Assembly (NCBI GenBank): GCA_033439265.1
Contig: JAVTVX010000027.1
Location: 2,123,001-2,187,000 of the forward strand
From: Dillenia suffruticosa
Lineage: Eukaryota; Streptophyta; Magnoliopsida; Dilleniales; Dilleniaceae
Length of the DNA stretch: 64,000 nt
Direction of reading: 5' to 3'
Shown: positions 1-12,420 of the stretch, piece after piece
Position numbering within the stretch: the first letter of the stretch is position 1
Layout: each line of letters starts with the position of its first letter
Notes under the pieces: generated by a model
The model's input: only the letters and a program-made list of their open reading frames with translations
What the model was told of the DNA's origin: nothing
Databases searched by the model: none
Position numbers and translations under genes: made by a program

Positions 1-602
1 GATTGGCATTTTTAGATGAGAAAATGTTGGAAGATTATTTGATACATTGGTTTGGAAGAAGTCCTGTTATTCTTTTTTTTTTTTTTTTTTTTTTCTAGTT
101 TTTGCAATAAAATATGTAAATTTTCTGAAATGCTCGCATGACAAGTTAATTTGTTATAAAAAAGGGGATTTCTAGAGAGGTTATAACTTTAAGCTTAGAA
201 ATATTGATTTATTCCAAAGAGATTACGGTAAAATATTAGTATTATAAAATCTTATATATTAGCGTTCAATTTGTATTAATTTTATTGATTATTTCATTTT
301 TTTAATAAAATTGTGCCATCTCTATATGCGCAATAATATATTTTATATATATATATATAACCCACTGAGTTATAATTTAATTGATATCATTTTTTCTTCT
401 TCTTGAAAATGTATTGAGATCGGGACTTTCTTGAACCAAATATATATATATATATATAACAAAATAATAAATTTAAAGTCAAACTGATTCAAAAAAAATA
501 ACATATCATTGAAATTTTATTAAGCTAATAAGAGGAGATCATGATCTCAATCTTGAATTTTGTAGTCTCTTTCTCTCCTGTACCATAAAAGTCAAAAGGA
601 AA

Positions 603-790
603 TCAACGGATAGTCAGTTTAGTAAAATAGGATGGTAAGTATCTTAATTAAGTATTGAATTCAAAATTTCAAAATGAAAAATACTAGATTGGAAAGCCGC
701 CCTCTAATAGGACTTCTGTAAATACTCAAATCAAATTAATCGAAATATAATCTGAATACCGATAGTAAGTTAAAAAAAAAAAAAAAAAAA
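603..790 (+). repeat. tRNA-derived SINE-like copy (family S1)
   Basis: The body matches other copies in this window, in order: a 'TTCAAAATTT.AAAA' block, a GCCGCCCTCTAATAGGACT block, then 'ACTCAAATCAAATTAATC' and 'ATAATCTGAATACC', followed by an 18-base poly-A. The less decayed copies at about 19.9 and 21.2 kb carry a recognisable RNA polymerase III B box, which is why this is called SINE-like. The ends are approximate. Confidence 0.55.
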
Positions 791-1656
791 CACAAAAGGG
801 AAACTCTTTGACGCCACTTGGGAATTCATGTCAAAATAAATCTCAACCAGAACTAAAAGGATAAAATTGGTGTCTGATGCTTCAAAGTCATGGCATTTGG
901 TTCAATAGGGTATAAATACCAAAATCATGGGATATTCCCTTTGATCGCCATTGCTCAATTAACGTACCACGGGAACCAAGTTGGCATTATTGATACATTT
1001 TGCTTAAAATCCAATTCTAAAGCATCCAATCCTTTTCAAATTATTTCATAAAATAAGTGACATGTTTACGTCCAACCTTTTCTTTTTCTTTTTTCTTTTT
1101 CCTTTTCCTTTGTTGTGTCAATATCGTCTCAACAACATAAGGATTTTATCTTCTTCCTCCATTTGTTCGAGCATTTATTCTTGGAATATCATATGACAAT
1201 AATTGAAATATTATCTCCACAATTTTATAGCAGCTTGGAATGGATAATAATGTCGATATGGTCTTCACATTTTTTTTTATCTTTCTTAAAAACATAGTAT
1301 TACTCAAAAAAAAAAAAATGTTTGTCTGAATTAACAATTATTACTATTATTATTATTCAAACAACCCAAATAGCCCTCGTAAGCTTGAGAGCAAACCACA
1401 TCAATTTAGGAGTTATTTAATAGGAAGTACAACATCTGTGACTTAAAATTAAGATGAGATCAGTAAAGGTTTAGTAAAACTTTTAATATAATAATTTTTT
1501 TAATTTTTTTTAATAGAAAATTTTGTAAAATTTTATACTTTCATATTATAAATAAAAAAAATAAATTGAGAATTTGAGTTTTTTAATTATCACCTCAACA
1601 CTTTTAGCATAAAAGAAAGTATGATTGTGAATCGAAATAGCATCCCTTAAGTTAAA

Positions 1657-1832
1657 TCCTAATGATTCATCGCTTAAATTAAAATATTACAATAATTTGA
1701 ATTACAAATAAAGAAATATAAAAATAAAAAAGTCAAAAATGCTCAATGTCACATCAATTATTGATATATTTTAATCACAATATTTTTTAATAATTAATTT
1801 AACTTTGATATATAATATTTCATACTATCTCC
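1657..1832 (+). repeat. unclassified dispersed repeat R1, copy 1
   Basis: Shares an ordered series of blocks with 2189-2380 (same strand) and 28030-28245 (opposite strand): TAATGATTCAT, TTAAAATATTACAATAATTT, GAAATATAAAAATAAAAA, ATTGATATATT and TTTTTTAATAATTAATTTAA. No coding potential, clear terminal repeat or target duplication was found. It could be a SINE, a MITE or an LTR fragment. Confidence 0.5.
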
Positions 1833-2188
1833 TTAAACATAATACGGTATAATGAAAATCATTTGATTTTAAAAAATATGAAAAAAAAAAAATTTTGATA
1901 AAAGTAACGACAGAAGGCTTTCAAAAGAACTTCAATAAATAACGCTAAAGAGGTCTTGAAATTATTGTAGAGATTTGAATGACCATTGCAAAGATTTCTA
2001 ATGACGCGTGAGATGATTTTTGGAATTTTGATTCTTATGTGTACGTTCATTTCTAATAATAAAACCATTTCATGTATAACAAATGGTTAATAGATGATCT
2101 AATGAATAGCAATGAAGAATCTAAATAGAGAACCTAATCTCTTTTGCAAAGAGAACTCCGATACTGTGTTGAAGATGGAAAACTCAAC

Positions 2189-2380
2189 TCTAATGATTCA
2201 TTACTTTAATTAAAATATTACAATAATTTAAATTTATAAAAAAATTTCATTATTACAAATATAGAAATATAAAAATAAAAAAGATAAATGTATTCAAAAT
2301 TAAATCGATTATTGATATATTCTGATTTTAATATTTTTTAATAATTAATTTAATTTAGATATATAATATTTTTTAACACC
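2189..2380 (+). repeat. unclassified dispersed repeat R1, copy 2
   Basis: Second direct copy of R1, about 530 bases from copy 1, with the same block order. It has an extra short stretch after the ATTACAATAATTT block that is also seen in the minus-strand copy at 28 kb, so copy 1 probably carries a deletion there. Confidence 0.5.
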
Positions 2381-3453
2381 ATTAACTAGATTCTTATCCT
2401 GTTTAAGGTAAGCAATTGTATGAGAAATGGAATTAGAAAATAAACTCCATGAATGATGAGAGAAGTGCAAATTCAAAGAAGGTGGGGGAAGAAGGAACAA
2501 AGAGAAAGTAAACCCCGTCTATCACACAATTGCATCCACATACATAACACTAGGCGAGCATTAAATTTAGGGAAGGAGGGTAAAAGTGACCCACTCAAAA
2601 TCTTTTTTTTTTTTTTTAATTTTTGAAAAAACCAACTAAGAATTACTCAAAATTGAAAAGGGTTAGGAAGAATGAAATGAACAAAGACAGAGCAACATCC
2701 ACTCCCATCACATAATTACATCCACATTCATGAAACTTGGCCAGCATTAAATTCGGGGGAAGATCCATTAATTTAAATTATTACCATTACCCTGCCCTAA
2801 AATGTTTGCATTAGCAAGGTTGGCATCTCCATGGCCATCCATACAATGAACAAACTTTAATTCTATCCACAAAATCCTATACGAAAAAAATACCATAAAT
2901 ACCGGCAATTTGCTTCTCATGTGTGTCTCATGTTTATCTTGATCTATTTTTAAAAAATATAAAAACATTAATCAAAATGAGAAAATATAAAATAATTTTA
3001 AATTAATAATTTATCAACTTTCTTTATTATAATATTATCCCATAGCATAGCACAACAACCGTGTCCTACGAATTTTGGGTTGGCAAGATCACAAATCATT
3101 AGAGGCTATCGGGGATGGCAACACTTGCGTCCTTCTAGGTGAAGGTCTTTTTGGACATTCAGCCCATTCGCACCTCTGCCGTCCCAAAATTTTACTTGGT
3201 GCAGTCACCAACCAAAAAGGAAAACAAATTTAAAAGAAAAAAACAAAAAAAAAGAGCCATATGAAATTATCGCGAGAAAAAATCCAATTTATCGGATATG
3301 AATGCAGCATATGTGGCGACACGTTTGCGTTAACGCATCCTCGTCCCGTCCGAGGTCGATGCCCAAACTCCGTTACGTCTAAATACTAAGGAAAATCTGA
3401 TTTATCAAATTACTCACAACGTTGGAAAATAATTTTTATTGGTCCAACGCATT

Positions 3454-3461
3454 CCACGTGG
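3454..3461. promoter_or_regulatory. palindromic G-box CCACGTGG
   Basis: A perfect CCACGTGG palindrome lies about 960 bases upstream of the MCU start codon. G-boxes of this form bind plant bZIP and bHLH factors. A role at this distance is inference; a six-base core occurs often by chance. Confidence 0.2.
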
Positions 3462-4048
3462 TAAACATGTTAGTCCATGTCATCCATCTACCCGCACCTT
3501 ACCTTAACACGCCCTTTCTGTGTTTGGTCAACACAAAGATTGCTATTTTTAATTTTATTAAAAATTTTGCTTCGATCAGGGGACGCGGAAGAGAATCATT
3601 TTTAACCCCGAGAAAGTTATTTTATAAAAAATTTTAAATATTATTTATCCGTTAAAATTTATTTTAAAAATTATAATTTTAAATATACATTAAGTCTTAA
3701 TTATATATATATATATATAATTTTTAATTTTGTCTAATATATATTTAATTATTTTAAAATAATTAAATGACTATTAGTAGTATCTTAAAAGTTTTACTAA
3801 TCATAAATATTTTCATTCAACTAAAGATAAAATTTAATTTAAAATATTAACATAAAACTTTTTTGTTATATCAAACTAATATAAGGAGATAATATAAGAC
3901 TTGAATTCCTACTATTGATTATAAAATATATATATATATATTTACTTTCAAGAATAAGTAAATTAAAGAAGATTTAATGTTTATTTTATTTTATTTTATT
4001 TATTTTTGGGAATGATATGGGACGGTGCGGACCATGAATGAGGCCCGA

Positions 4049-4054
4049 CACGTG
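4049..4054. promoter_or_regulatory. G-box/ABRE-like CACGTG upstream of MCU
   Basis: CACGTG in the context GACACGTGTA lies about 365 bases upstream of the chosen MCU start. The surrounding 4020-4250 segment is much richer in G+C than the flanking DNA, as expected for a proximal promoter, and contains MYB-like CAGTTA and TAACAG words. The assignment rests on position and motif only. Confidence 0.35.
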
Positions 4055-4417
4055 TAGGGTGATTAACGAATCTAAGGGTAAGGGATTTTTAGTCCCGTGA
4101 AAGTTGGGTGCACAAGAAGTTTCGTGACACCATTATATTTTTCTCGGGCCGTAGATCTTACGTTAGATGCCGAAACTCTAAACGCGAATATTCGGTTTAA
4201 ACGAAGGGCTCTAAGCAGTTATCGTCCCCTAACAGCCTTAGTTGTAACGCTTTTTTCTCCATCTCGCGATATTTTGATATAATTTTCTCTTCGTAATATT
4301 TTCGTCCTCATCCTATGGACCCATTTAAAGCCCTCTCCAAGCACCTCCAGTTCCCATTGCTATCTTTTGTTTCTCTCTCTAGAGTTTATTTCTCTCGCAA
4401 CAATTCTCTCGCTAAAA

Positions 4418-6684
4418 ATGGCGTTCAAGCAGCGAACCCTAGCCCAACGTTTGATCAACATTTCCAAAATGTCGATCAACCCAACCTTAACAAACTGCCG
4501 CATTTCCAATCCTTCGACCATCAAAACCTTAATCCCTCCCAACCCCTCGGGTAATCAGTCTTTTAACCCGGATCTCGACCCGGGAGATTCCGGGTTCTTC
4601 CGCCGGTTTCTCCAGTCCAGAGCCATTTTCCAGTCTGCCAAAAACTCTCCCGCTGGAGTCAAATCCATTTTTTTCGGTGAAAATCTCGTCCAGAAAATCA
4701 AATCCTTCGACATTGCCAAAGAACGTATCCGATTGGATGGCTTAGCTCCTCCCTCTCCTCCGCCGTCCACGGTGGAGAATACGACGGTGGAGGGATTTTC
4801 CATCCAGGATATGAGGAAGGTGCTGAAAGTTGCGCAATTGGAAATGTTGAAGCAAAAGCTGAGATTAAACCCGAAAAGTAGGGTCACTTATTCAGAGTTC
4901 GTAGAGCTTTGCTCTGAAGGGTCTCCGGAACCGGGTTCGGGTCTCAAGCACGCCAAGATGCTGGATGAAACCGGGTCGGTCATTGTCTTGGGAGATTCCG
5001 TGTATCTTCGACCAAATGAGGTAATAATTTTTTTTCCCATCATTCTATTTTTGTTTTTTGAAATCTATTTTTTACTATTTTTGTGGTGAATATTGGGAAA
5101 ATAGTGGAGAAATGGTCTTTGTTTCTCAAATTTTGAAATTCTTTTGAGACTACCGAAAACTAATAAATGCTTTATGATTTTTTTTTCTATTTTTGGAACA
5201 GGAAAGTGTTACGGGCCAGATCTAAAACGTGTATTAAGGGGGTTCAAGTTTGCTCTTTTGTAGATGACAAAAACACCAACCCCTCAAATTTTCCTGCCGT
5301 GACAAATCCTTTTCAAGTCTGAAAATGAAACCCTTTTTCTTAAAAAAAAAAAAAAGGTTTTTATCTTGGGTTGAGAAAATTTCCCAGTATTGGCAAATAT
5401 TTCACATTTGGATTATTATTTTCTAGGACATATTTTCAAAATTAAATATATAAAAGTTCCTCTTCTTTCAAGGGGAAACGGTCTTTGCTTGGTCCGTTGT
5501 GGGGTTGTTAATGGGATCATCAAAAAATATAGAGAAGAGGAAAAAAAATTTATGCGAGAGAGAGAGGGAGGGAGAGCTAACTTTAAAGATACGTGGTACA
5601 CGAATTTGCGCGACTAGAATTTTGGCATAGGGACCACTAGGGTCGGTTGGAGTTGTATGGAACCAACGCGTACGTTGTTTGACCAATTGGTTTTCCTGAC
5701 TACTTGTTGAGAATGTTTTTTTTTTGAAATAATTTCTCTTACTAACATAAGAGTCCAGTTGCAGACTCCAATTTGATTTCTTCTTTCGTGTCTGCCAAGC
5801 TGATCATAATATCTGGAATATATCTGTTTTTGCTAATAGATGATTCATGATTTTTTGAAGATCTTGTTTATATGCTATTTTGAGAGCCCCAAAAAAGCAG
5901 GGCATATGGTCTTCATAATTTGTTCCTTTCTTTCTTTTTTGAGGACAACCTAACTTTAGTATTAGTAACGTTTTTGGGTTTTCTTTTTCTTTTTCTTTTT
6001 GAAAAATAATGTATCTTGATTTGTAGTTTTATTTTTAAGTATTTAAAAAAAAAAACTCTTTTTTTTTTTTGGTTCTTAAGTGAGAATTTTGAGTCTTGAA
6101 GTGGGAACAACTATAAAATTATTTAATTAATGACCAACATAGTGTACAAAGTCGGTGGGGGTGAGCCATAGTTACCCAAAAGTTCTTTACATTTTTGGTT
6201 ACAGGTAGCGAAAGCAATGGAGGCTCTACTACCAAAGAAAACAAGTCCAAATGATCCAAGAAGAAAAGAATTGGAGGAATTGGAGAATCAAAAGGCGACG
6301 ATCGACAAGAAGGCAGAGACCTTGGTGCGGCGTGAGCTATGGGGTGGTCTTGCCTACCTTATAGTTCAAACCGCAGGGTTCATGAGGCTCACATTTTGGG
6401 ACCTATCATGGGATGTTATGGAGCCAATTTGCTTTTATGTGACCTCGATCTATTTCATGGCTTGCTATGCATTTTTCCTAAGGACCTCTAAAGAGCCATC
6501 TTTTGAGGGCTTTTTTCAAAGTAGGTTCAAGACCAAGCAAGAAAAGCTCATGAGGATCAACAATTTTGATGTGGAAAGGTACACTGAGCTAAGGAGGGTT
6601 TTTGGACATGAGTATACCGATTTTGGCTCTCACTCTGGCACGACGATGATAAAGGATTCGGAGAAACTTCATTTCTTTAACTAG
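4418..6684 (+). CDS. MCU: mitochondrial calcium uniporter (MCU family), 2 exons
   Basis: Pore-forming subunit of the inner-membrane calcium uniporter, which carries Ca2+ into the matrix. Exon 1 is 4418-5020 (201 codons), the intron 5021-6204 (GT-AG, phase 0) and exon 2 6205-6684; together 360 aa, usual for plant MCUs. Residues 1 to about 60 are rich in Arg, Ser and Asn with few acidic residues, like a mitochondrial presequence. A soluble domain and a coiled-coil stretch (about 219-243) follow. Transmembrane segment 1 (about 246-265) leads to the pore signature WDVMEP (270-275), whose Asp271 and Glu274 form the Ca2+ selectivity filter, then segment 2 (about 274-292). The chosen ATG has A at -3 and G at +4. 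An in-frame ATG at 4367 would add 17 residues, and an out-of-frame ATG at 4315 opens a 79-codon frame across the start. The paralogue number within the plant MCU family cannot be told. The 3' flank holds a G13 run at 6801-6813. Confidence 0.95.
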
Positions 6685-6979
6685 CTTGCCATTTGCAATG
6701 GATATGGTTTGTTTCGGTTCTCGCTCTGAGCTCTAAGACGACGAAGACAGAGACTGCAGAGAAGATTCATTTCTTTCTTGTTAGCCATTGATACACAAAA
6801 GGGGGGGGGGGGGAATAAGTGCACCTTATTGTTGAATGCTCAAAGAAGTCATGAGATTAGGAAATTGAAGTTTGTAACAAAAGAGGAAAAAAAAAAACAT
6901 CCTTACATGGTTGATTAGGTTCTAAATATTTTTAGTGGCGGCTCCTTGTAAACAATTTGAGAGACTTTTTAGTTCATTT

Positions 6980-6984
6980 TTAAC
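6980..6984. repeat. target-site duplication TTAAC, left copy
   Basis: TTAAC abuts the left LTR and is matched exactly by TTAAC at 13944-13948 after the right LTR. This is the 5-bp duplication expected from an LTR-retrotransposon integrase and fixes both element ends. Confidence 0.9.
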
Positions 6985-7465
6985 TGTTGGATTTAATCGC
7001 GCATGCGGAAGCGAGAAATTAAATGGATCGGAATTTTTGGGATAAATACCTCGATAGGGCGGTCTCCAAAATTCACCGTGTCGCGATATCCCTCGAACGG
7101 ATCGCACGGTCGGATGGTGATCACGCAATCGAACCACCACCTTAAATCCACGACGCCTCAAGCCTCGAGTTCGGTGAATCGTCTGACGATGGGAGATTTT
7201 CCTACGCGAAAATCTCCATCCCTCTCTCTATTTTCTCTCTCTAGAGAAGTGCAGAACCCTAGTCACCATAATCTCCTTCTCATGGCTGCTCTCCACACAC
7301 AAGGTAGGAATCACTTTCTCAAATTGAATCAAGAGAATAATGCCATTAGGGTTAAGTTTTGGGAGTTACCCAAAATGCATGGTTAATATTGGTAAGTAAT
7401 AATGAGAGTCACCCCATTATCTCATTCTTACCAAAATGCCCCACAATGGGCATAAATAACCTACA
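6985..7465 (-). repeat. left LTR (3' LTR of the copia element)
   Basis: 481 bp, aligning without gaps to 13463-13943 with four substitutions: near the TG end, in the ACCTTAAATCC/ACCTCAAATCC word, in CTAGTCACC/CTAGCCACC, and in GAGTCACC/GAGTTACC. The ends are TGTTGG and CCTACA. A 127-codon open frame on the plus strand recurs identically in both LTRs and is not a gene. Confidence 0.95.
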
Positions 7466-7476
7466 TCTCCCACTTG
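7466..7476 (-). other. polypurine tract of the copia element
   Basis: Read on the minus strand this is CAAGTGGGAGA, directly before the TGTAGG start of the 3' LTR. It is a typical copia plus-strand primer site and supports the minus orientation. Confidence 0.85.
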
Positions 7477-8600
7477 CACATTAGGGCATTTCACTTCCGT
7501 CAATCACAAGATCGTAACTCATGCGATCTGTCACATCACCCTACTGGACTTTCATACTGGATTGGGCGTCGTGCGACCGGCGAGTACACCTGCAAGCAAA
7601 GACTTCTCGATACACCTGTTAGGATGATCGAGTAGTCACTGTTAGTATAAAAATAACTCGCTATACCCCAGACTCAATACATTTACATCCATCGAGCCAC
7701 CTTCCTCATCGAAAGTGATCCCCAATCAATTTGCTCGACTATGTATTCATTATTATGTTTGAATCCCAACATGGATTAACATAATAGGTCGACCTATGAA
7801 TACATGACAATGATGTAATGTCTATTGGCCTTCCTTTTCCCAAACTCGAATCTATCGGTCTCAATTCAGCTGCTTTCCTAGACCTGCCCCTTAGACCTCA
7901 ATTTATCTTCCGGGCCATAGGTAAACAGACTAAAGTAGCAACACTGAACCAAAACTTCTAGAGACAGCCGAAAGTAATAAGGGTATAAGAGATCCCACAC
8001 AATGGATCTCAGGTCTCACACAGTGGGAACGGGGATCAAGATCAAACTATCGTCTCAAATAATAGCTCCCACTGTCCCATGGTCGTCTCATCACACGTGG
8101 TATGAAACACGTGCCACAGTGTTATTCCCCCATCTCTCAAATGGCATATGTCAGATTTCTCTAACACTGTACAGGTACGGGACTCAGTCCACACATAAGA
8201 CTTTACCCAGAGATCTCAGAGAGAGCATCTCAGAGACAATATCACAAATCGCAGGTGATATCTGAGATCTCATACCTGGCTGCTTACAGGCAACATGGAT
8301 GTGGGTATTTCCATGGCGGTCATATCGCATATGACCTCATCCTGAACACATATCAGGGCGACTTATGTTCTAGTAGGGCTACTCTCAAAGCCTCTTACGA
8401 CTAGAATCCGTCTCATCTCCGCTCACTCAGAGTCGGAGGTGGTCACTCGTGTGAGAGAGTCGACCATGCCTGCCTGACACATCTTTTATCACAAAATCAC
8501 AATATATGACAACAAATGATGCATAAAATAAATATGTGACTCAATAATGCATACATGTCATATATTAAAATAAGCATCTAAAACAGTACATAAGGAGAAA
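7477..8600 (-). other. copia 3' untranslated internal region
   Basis: About 1.1 kb between the last recognisable RNase H codons and the polypurine tract. No domain could be recognised in any frame. It may be 3' untranslated sequence of the element or coding sequence too decayed to read. Confidence 0.5.
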
Positions 8601-8621
8601 TGTTAAAGTACACTAAACCCA

Positions 8622-8820
8622 ATGATTCCTTATCTCACAAAGGAATCTCTCACAATGGGTTTTCTGAAGATATCAGCTCTCATGTTGTATTTCAAGGTGT
8701 ACTTAGATGTCACAATACCCTTCTCGGTAATATCTCTCATAGTGGTCTTCGGTATTAATGTGGCTTTACTATTATACTTAGGGTCTCATTTGTTGACAGT
8801 GTCGGTCTGATTATCACAAT
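8622..8820 (-). pseudogene. copia RNase H C-terminal remnant
   Basis: Minus-strand translation starts YCDNQ, a form of the copia RNase H 'CDN' motif, and continues to an ADIFRKPI stretch that corresponds to the conserved ADIFTK/ADPLTK motif near the Pol C-terminus. A stop interrupts it after the CDNQ region and another follows the ADIFRKPI block. RNase H would degrade the RNA of RNA-DNA hybrids during reverse transcription; this copy cannot be functional. Confidence 0.6.
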
Positions 8821-9708
8821 AATCATCACTGACCTCCCACTATCTGTCACAACCTCTAAGTCTTCCAGAAAATTTCTGAAGCCAACCATTCTCATGAACT
8901 GTAATTGAACATACTACTAGCTCAGTCTCTATCGTAAATAGAGATATACAGGTTCTCTTCTTACTGCTCTAAGAAGATAAAACCTTTTGCGTTTATTCAG
9001 ATCACTACTCCCAGTCAGTATCTGAAACTCAACCACAAAACGCAAATCACCTCTTCCGTAACACATGGAGAGCTCTGCAGTTCAAATGAGATATTTCAGA
9101 ATCCTTTTTCACTGCTCTACAGTGATCCCTTCTAGGATTCTATTAATACCTACTCACCAGATCGACCATTAAATAAACGTCTGGTTATGTATGCCTCATC
9201 GCATACATCAAATTGTATATCACACGTGTATACCTCATCGCATACACTAGAAATGTATTTTGCACTGGAATAAGGGATTCTGCTCATCTCCCTTATTTCT
9301 TTATAAATTCAAGGGCATGTGTCAAGATTTAGGTCTTTTTATCTTTAGCGATTAGAGTATCTTTTAGGTTGTGTTCGTTATTCTCGAAATGCTTAAGAAT
9401 CTACCTGATGTAAAACTCTTGTTAAAGAATCAACACCATTCTTAAGCGATCCCTATGGATCCAAAATCTGAGAATGAACTAAAACCTCATAACCATGTTA
9501 CAATGGTCATTGGATACTCTCTGTTGTTCCCAGCCAACAGAATGTCACCTACATATTCGAACATGCTCATAAAGGAGTCATCGGGACGTATCAGATATAT
9601 GCAATGATCCTAATCGATCATTACAAAACCATAAGATATCACCTTCTCGTGAAATCTCAAGCGCCGCTGTCTAGATGATGGCTTAAGGTCGTATTATGAT
9701 TTCTAAAA

Positions 9709-9900
9709 TCAATAGACCTTATCCACCTGATCTACTAGAACGAACCCAAAGGGATGCTCCATGTAGATCACCTCATCTAGACTTCCACTACGAAAGCGGT
9801 CTTTACGTCCTTGTGACGTGACTCTTGATCTATGTTCGTGACAATCGCTGAAAGATAAACGGATTGAGATAAATTGGACTATGACTCCTCGATAGTCCAC
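9709..9900 (-). pseudogene. copia reverse transcriptase remnant
   Basis: The minus-strand frame contains SLDEVIYMEHPFGFV followed by DQ and KVY. This is the copia RT segment in which a 'G.L.E.IYM.QP.GF' block precedes a K-V-Y/C motif. The residues just upstream are altered relative to the family and the reading frame closes at both ends. Upstream and downstream RT motifs are lost in stops. Confidence 0.75.
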
Positions 9901-10801
9901 CCCTCAGTCCAAGTGTAACCCTTGGTTACTAGACGGGTTCTTTATCTCTTCATCAATCCGTTAACCTTTATCTTGACTTTGAGAATCTACTTGTTCCCAA
10001 TAGTCATTCCGCCCTCAGGCTAATCAACTAGATCCCAGACCCCGTTGATTTTCATCAATTCATTCTCTTTATTTATGGCCTTCAATAAACGGTATTTTGC
10101 ATCTTTTGCAAAACTCTCGAGAGCCTCTTGAACCGTTTTAGATTTTTTTTCATCCTCTAGAATCGCAACGAGGGTCTCACCCTCAATCGAGAAACAACGT
10201 TTAAATACGCATTCTCGATACTCTTAGGAGGAGAGAAAAATCTTTACCTCTTGATGGATCGCTCCCACTGAGATCAAGATCCGTAGTGGATTCTTGTATC
10301 CCGCCGCTAGGCTCCCCGAGCCACTAGGCTCATCCATCGCATAAAGGGTAAGGTTCTAATTGATTTCACCTCTCTTAGGGAAATCATTCTCAAGAAATAT
10401 AGTATTACGAGACTCAGTCTCGATTATAGTGCCGTTCGTGTTCGCCTAGGAACACATATTTTCTCGCGGGTCTAACTCACCGTGTGAATGCGAGAAATTG
10501 TGGCACAACCCCATAACCTCAAGTGGCTAAGGTCAGGCTGCCTCCCTGTCCAAAGCTCAATGGGGAACTGACTACTAGTCAGTAGTCTCGTAATACTCTT
10601 ATTGAAACAGAGTCCCATGTGTAGTTTAGACGAATACTTGCGTTCTCGCTCGGTTCCAAGAGTCTAATTGACTTTCAATCTTGCTTATGAACCTCCTGAA
10701 GCAGTTTAATGCCTCAGACTGATGCGAGATCAGATAGATGAACCGAAACGCACGTAAGCGTCTATAAGCATCATATTTTTACACAACTCCATTTCCGGCT
10801 C

Positions 10802-10984
10802 TCATGCTAATGAGACCACAATAAAAAAGAAAGACATAATAGTTAACTGCAATGGAGTCCCAGCTCTCATTGCATCGCCAAATGGTTTTCTCGTCATTTT
10901 GCCGACTAGGCAAAACTCACATACGGGTAACTCGAATCTGGTTAGCGGGTCCAATAAACCTCTCGCTACTAACCGATTCATCAT
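10802..10984 (-). pseudogene. copia gag-pre-integrase remnant
   Basis: The minus-strand frame holds RLVARGLLDPL and CEFCLVGKMTRKPF. These match the gag-pre-integrase domain, whose C..C..GK pair is part of the zinc-binding region ahead of the integrase core. The frame ends at a stop soon after, and no intact D,D,E integrase catalytic triad was found downstream. Confidence 0.8.
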
Positions 10985-11614
10985 CTCTTACCCCATGTGT
11001 CTAAGTCTACTATGTCATTCATTTACATCATCATCTACGCAATCAGATGTAAAGTCAATAGTAGAACTACTAAAAAACCATTAGAAAGAGTAATACCCAA
11101 TGCATACATTTCATCATGGATTAAAACCAAAATATTTCAGAAAATTGTCGTATTAAAAACAATGATATAATTTCACGCATATCGTAGTCAATTTTAGACA
11201 ATGTACTAAATTGTAGATCCGTCGAATGTCTACAATATTGAGGACGTCATAGCAAGTGTCGTTTCCTCTGACAACAACAAATGCTTTGTCCTTAACGTAA
11301 ATCCTCCAAACTTAAGGATTTACCTGACGGAACTATATTTACGCACTCCTGTCTCGAGTTACGTGGTCGGTTGCTCCTGATTTCAAAGGAGAGAAATCAG
11401 TGAACATTATAGTGAATGAGACAAATCTCAAACCACGTAAAGAAGAAGAATATTAATTTCTGCTCGTCACACTCACGAGCGAAATGACCAAATCTACCTC
11501 AAGCGTAGCAATTTCTTTGGTCTAATCAAATTCCTTCTTCTTGCGTTCTTGTACCTCATTGTCGGTTTTCTCGGATGATTTTCATTACCTAGATCTCGAG
11601 TCTCGTTCGACTGC

Positions 11615-11960
11615 TTATGCTATTGGCTTAGCGCCGGGAAAGTCCTTACTCGACTCCTCTGAATAAGCATGACTCGAGTGTGGCCTACACGCCTCTAGGT
11701 GCTCCTCATCGAGCTCACAATATGTATTCACGTCAACGAAAGTACAAATACTTTCGTCAAATGTGAGATAGGATTTCACGGTTTCCCGTGAATCAGGTAA
11801 AAACTGAATCACATCCAGTACCTAAATTCCATCCGAAATTTACTCGTCCGTATATATTAACTCGGTGATCATACTCGCCATTTGTTTCATTGTATGATTA
11901 ACCCTTTTCTTCTGCATCCTCACATAGGAGCCGAAGAAAGCAACACTATGCTCTTATGGG
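11615..11960 (-). pseudogene. copia Gag remnant
   Basis: Minus-strand translation shows MKQMASMITEL, then after stops IQFLPDSRETVKSYLTFDESI and ELDEEHLEA. These follow the plant copia Gag pattern of a 'SLPDSWE..K..LTH.E.I.TFDD' core and an acidic E-E-E-A helix. The core Trp is replaced and in-frame stops break the frame. No intact CCHC zinc knuckle was seen after it. Confidence 0.7.
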
Positions 11961-12420
11961 ACGAGTCAAACCGACATGTCCATAGAATATGACTCGAAAA
12001 ACGAGATTAAGTTATCGTGTATGCCACTGTAAGTATTGCCCTAACTTGGCAAATCTTTTATATCCGTTAGATTTTGCCTCTCGAGAATAAACTGAATCTA
12101 CTGATAAAATCTCGCAGATCATATCATTCAGTTTACTCTCCTTGCAAAAATTTACAAAAATTTAATACGACATTTTTCAACGTATTAAGAGAGATATTTG
12201 TGACTTAGAGATGCTTATTATCACATTTTTGTACGCCCTACGAATTATCAAGACCAAAATGACTTGAGTACAACCCCAAAGCGAGCGTATGAGTCAACGG
12301 ACACCATACACCACAACTTGGAATCGCATCTTACCATTTGGATTGTGATTCGGCACACAAAAACCCACAAAAAGTCACATTTATGGATATAGGACCCCCC
12401 AAAAATTGAAAAAATTCAAT

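Larger units (their letters stand above)
1..4017. other. A/T-rich intergenic region upstream of MCU
   Basis: No convincing gene on either strand; the open frames are short (about 70 codons or fewer) and low in complexity. It holds poly-T and poly-A runs, short (AT)n tracts, one SINE-like copy and two copies of an unclassified dispersed repeat, listed separately. The last 600 bases become richer in G+C and may be distal promoter of the MCU gene. Confidence 0.6.

Noticed and set aside
7003-7386. 127-codon frame repeated exactly at 13481-13864
   Set aside because: It lies in the LTRs, on the strand opposite to the element. Its repetition is explained by LTR identity.
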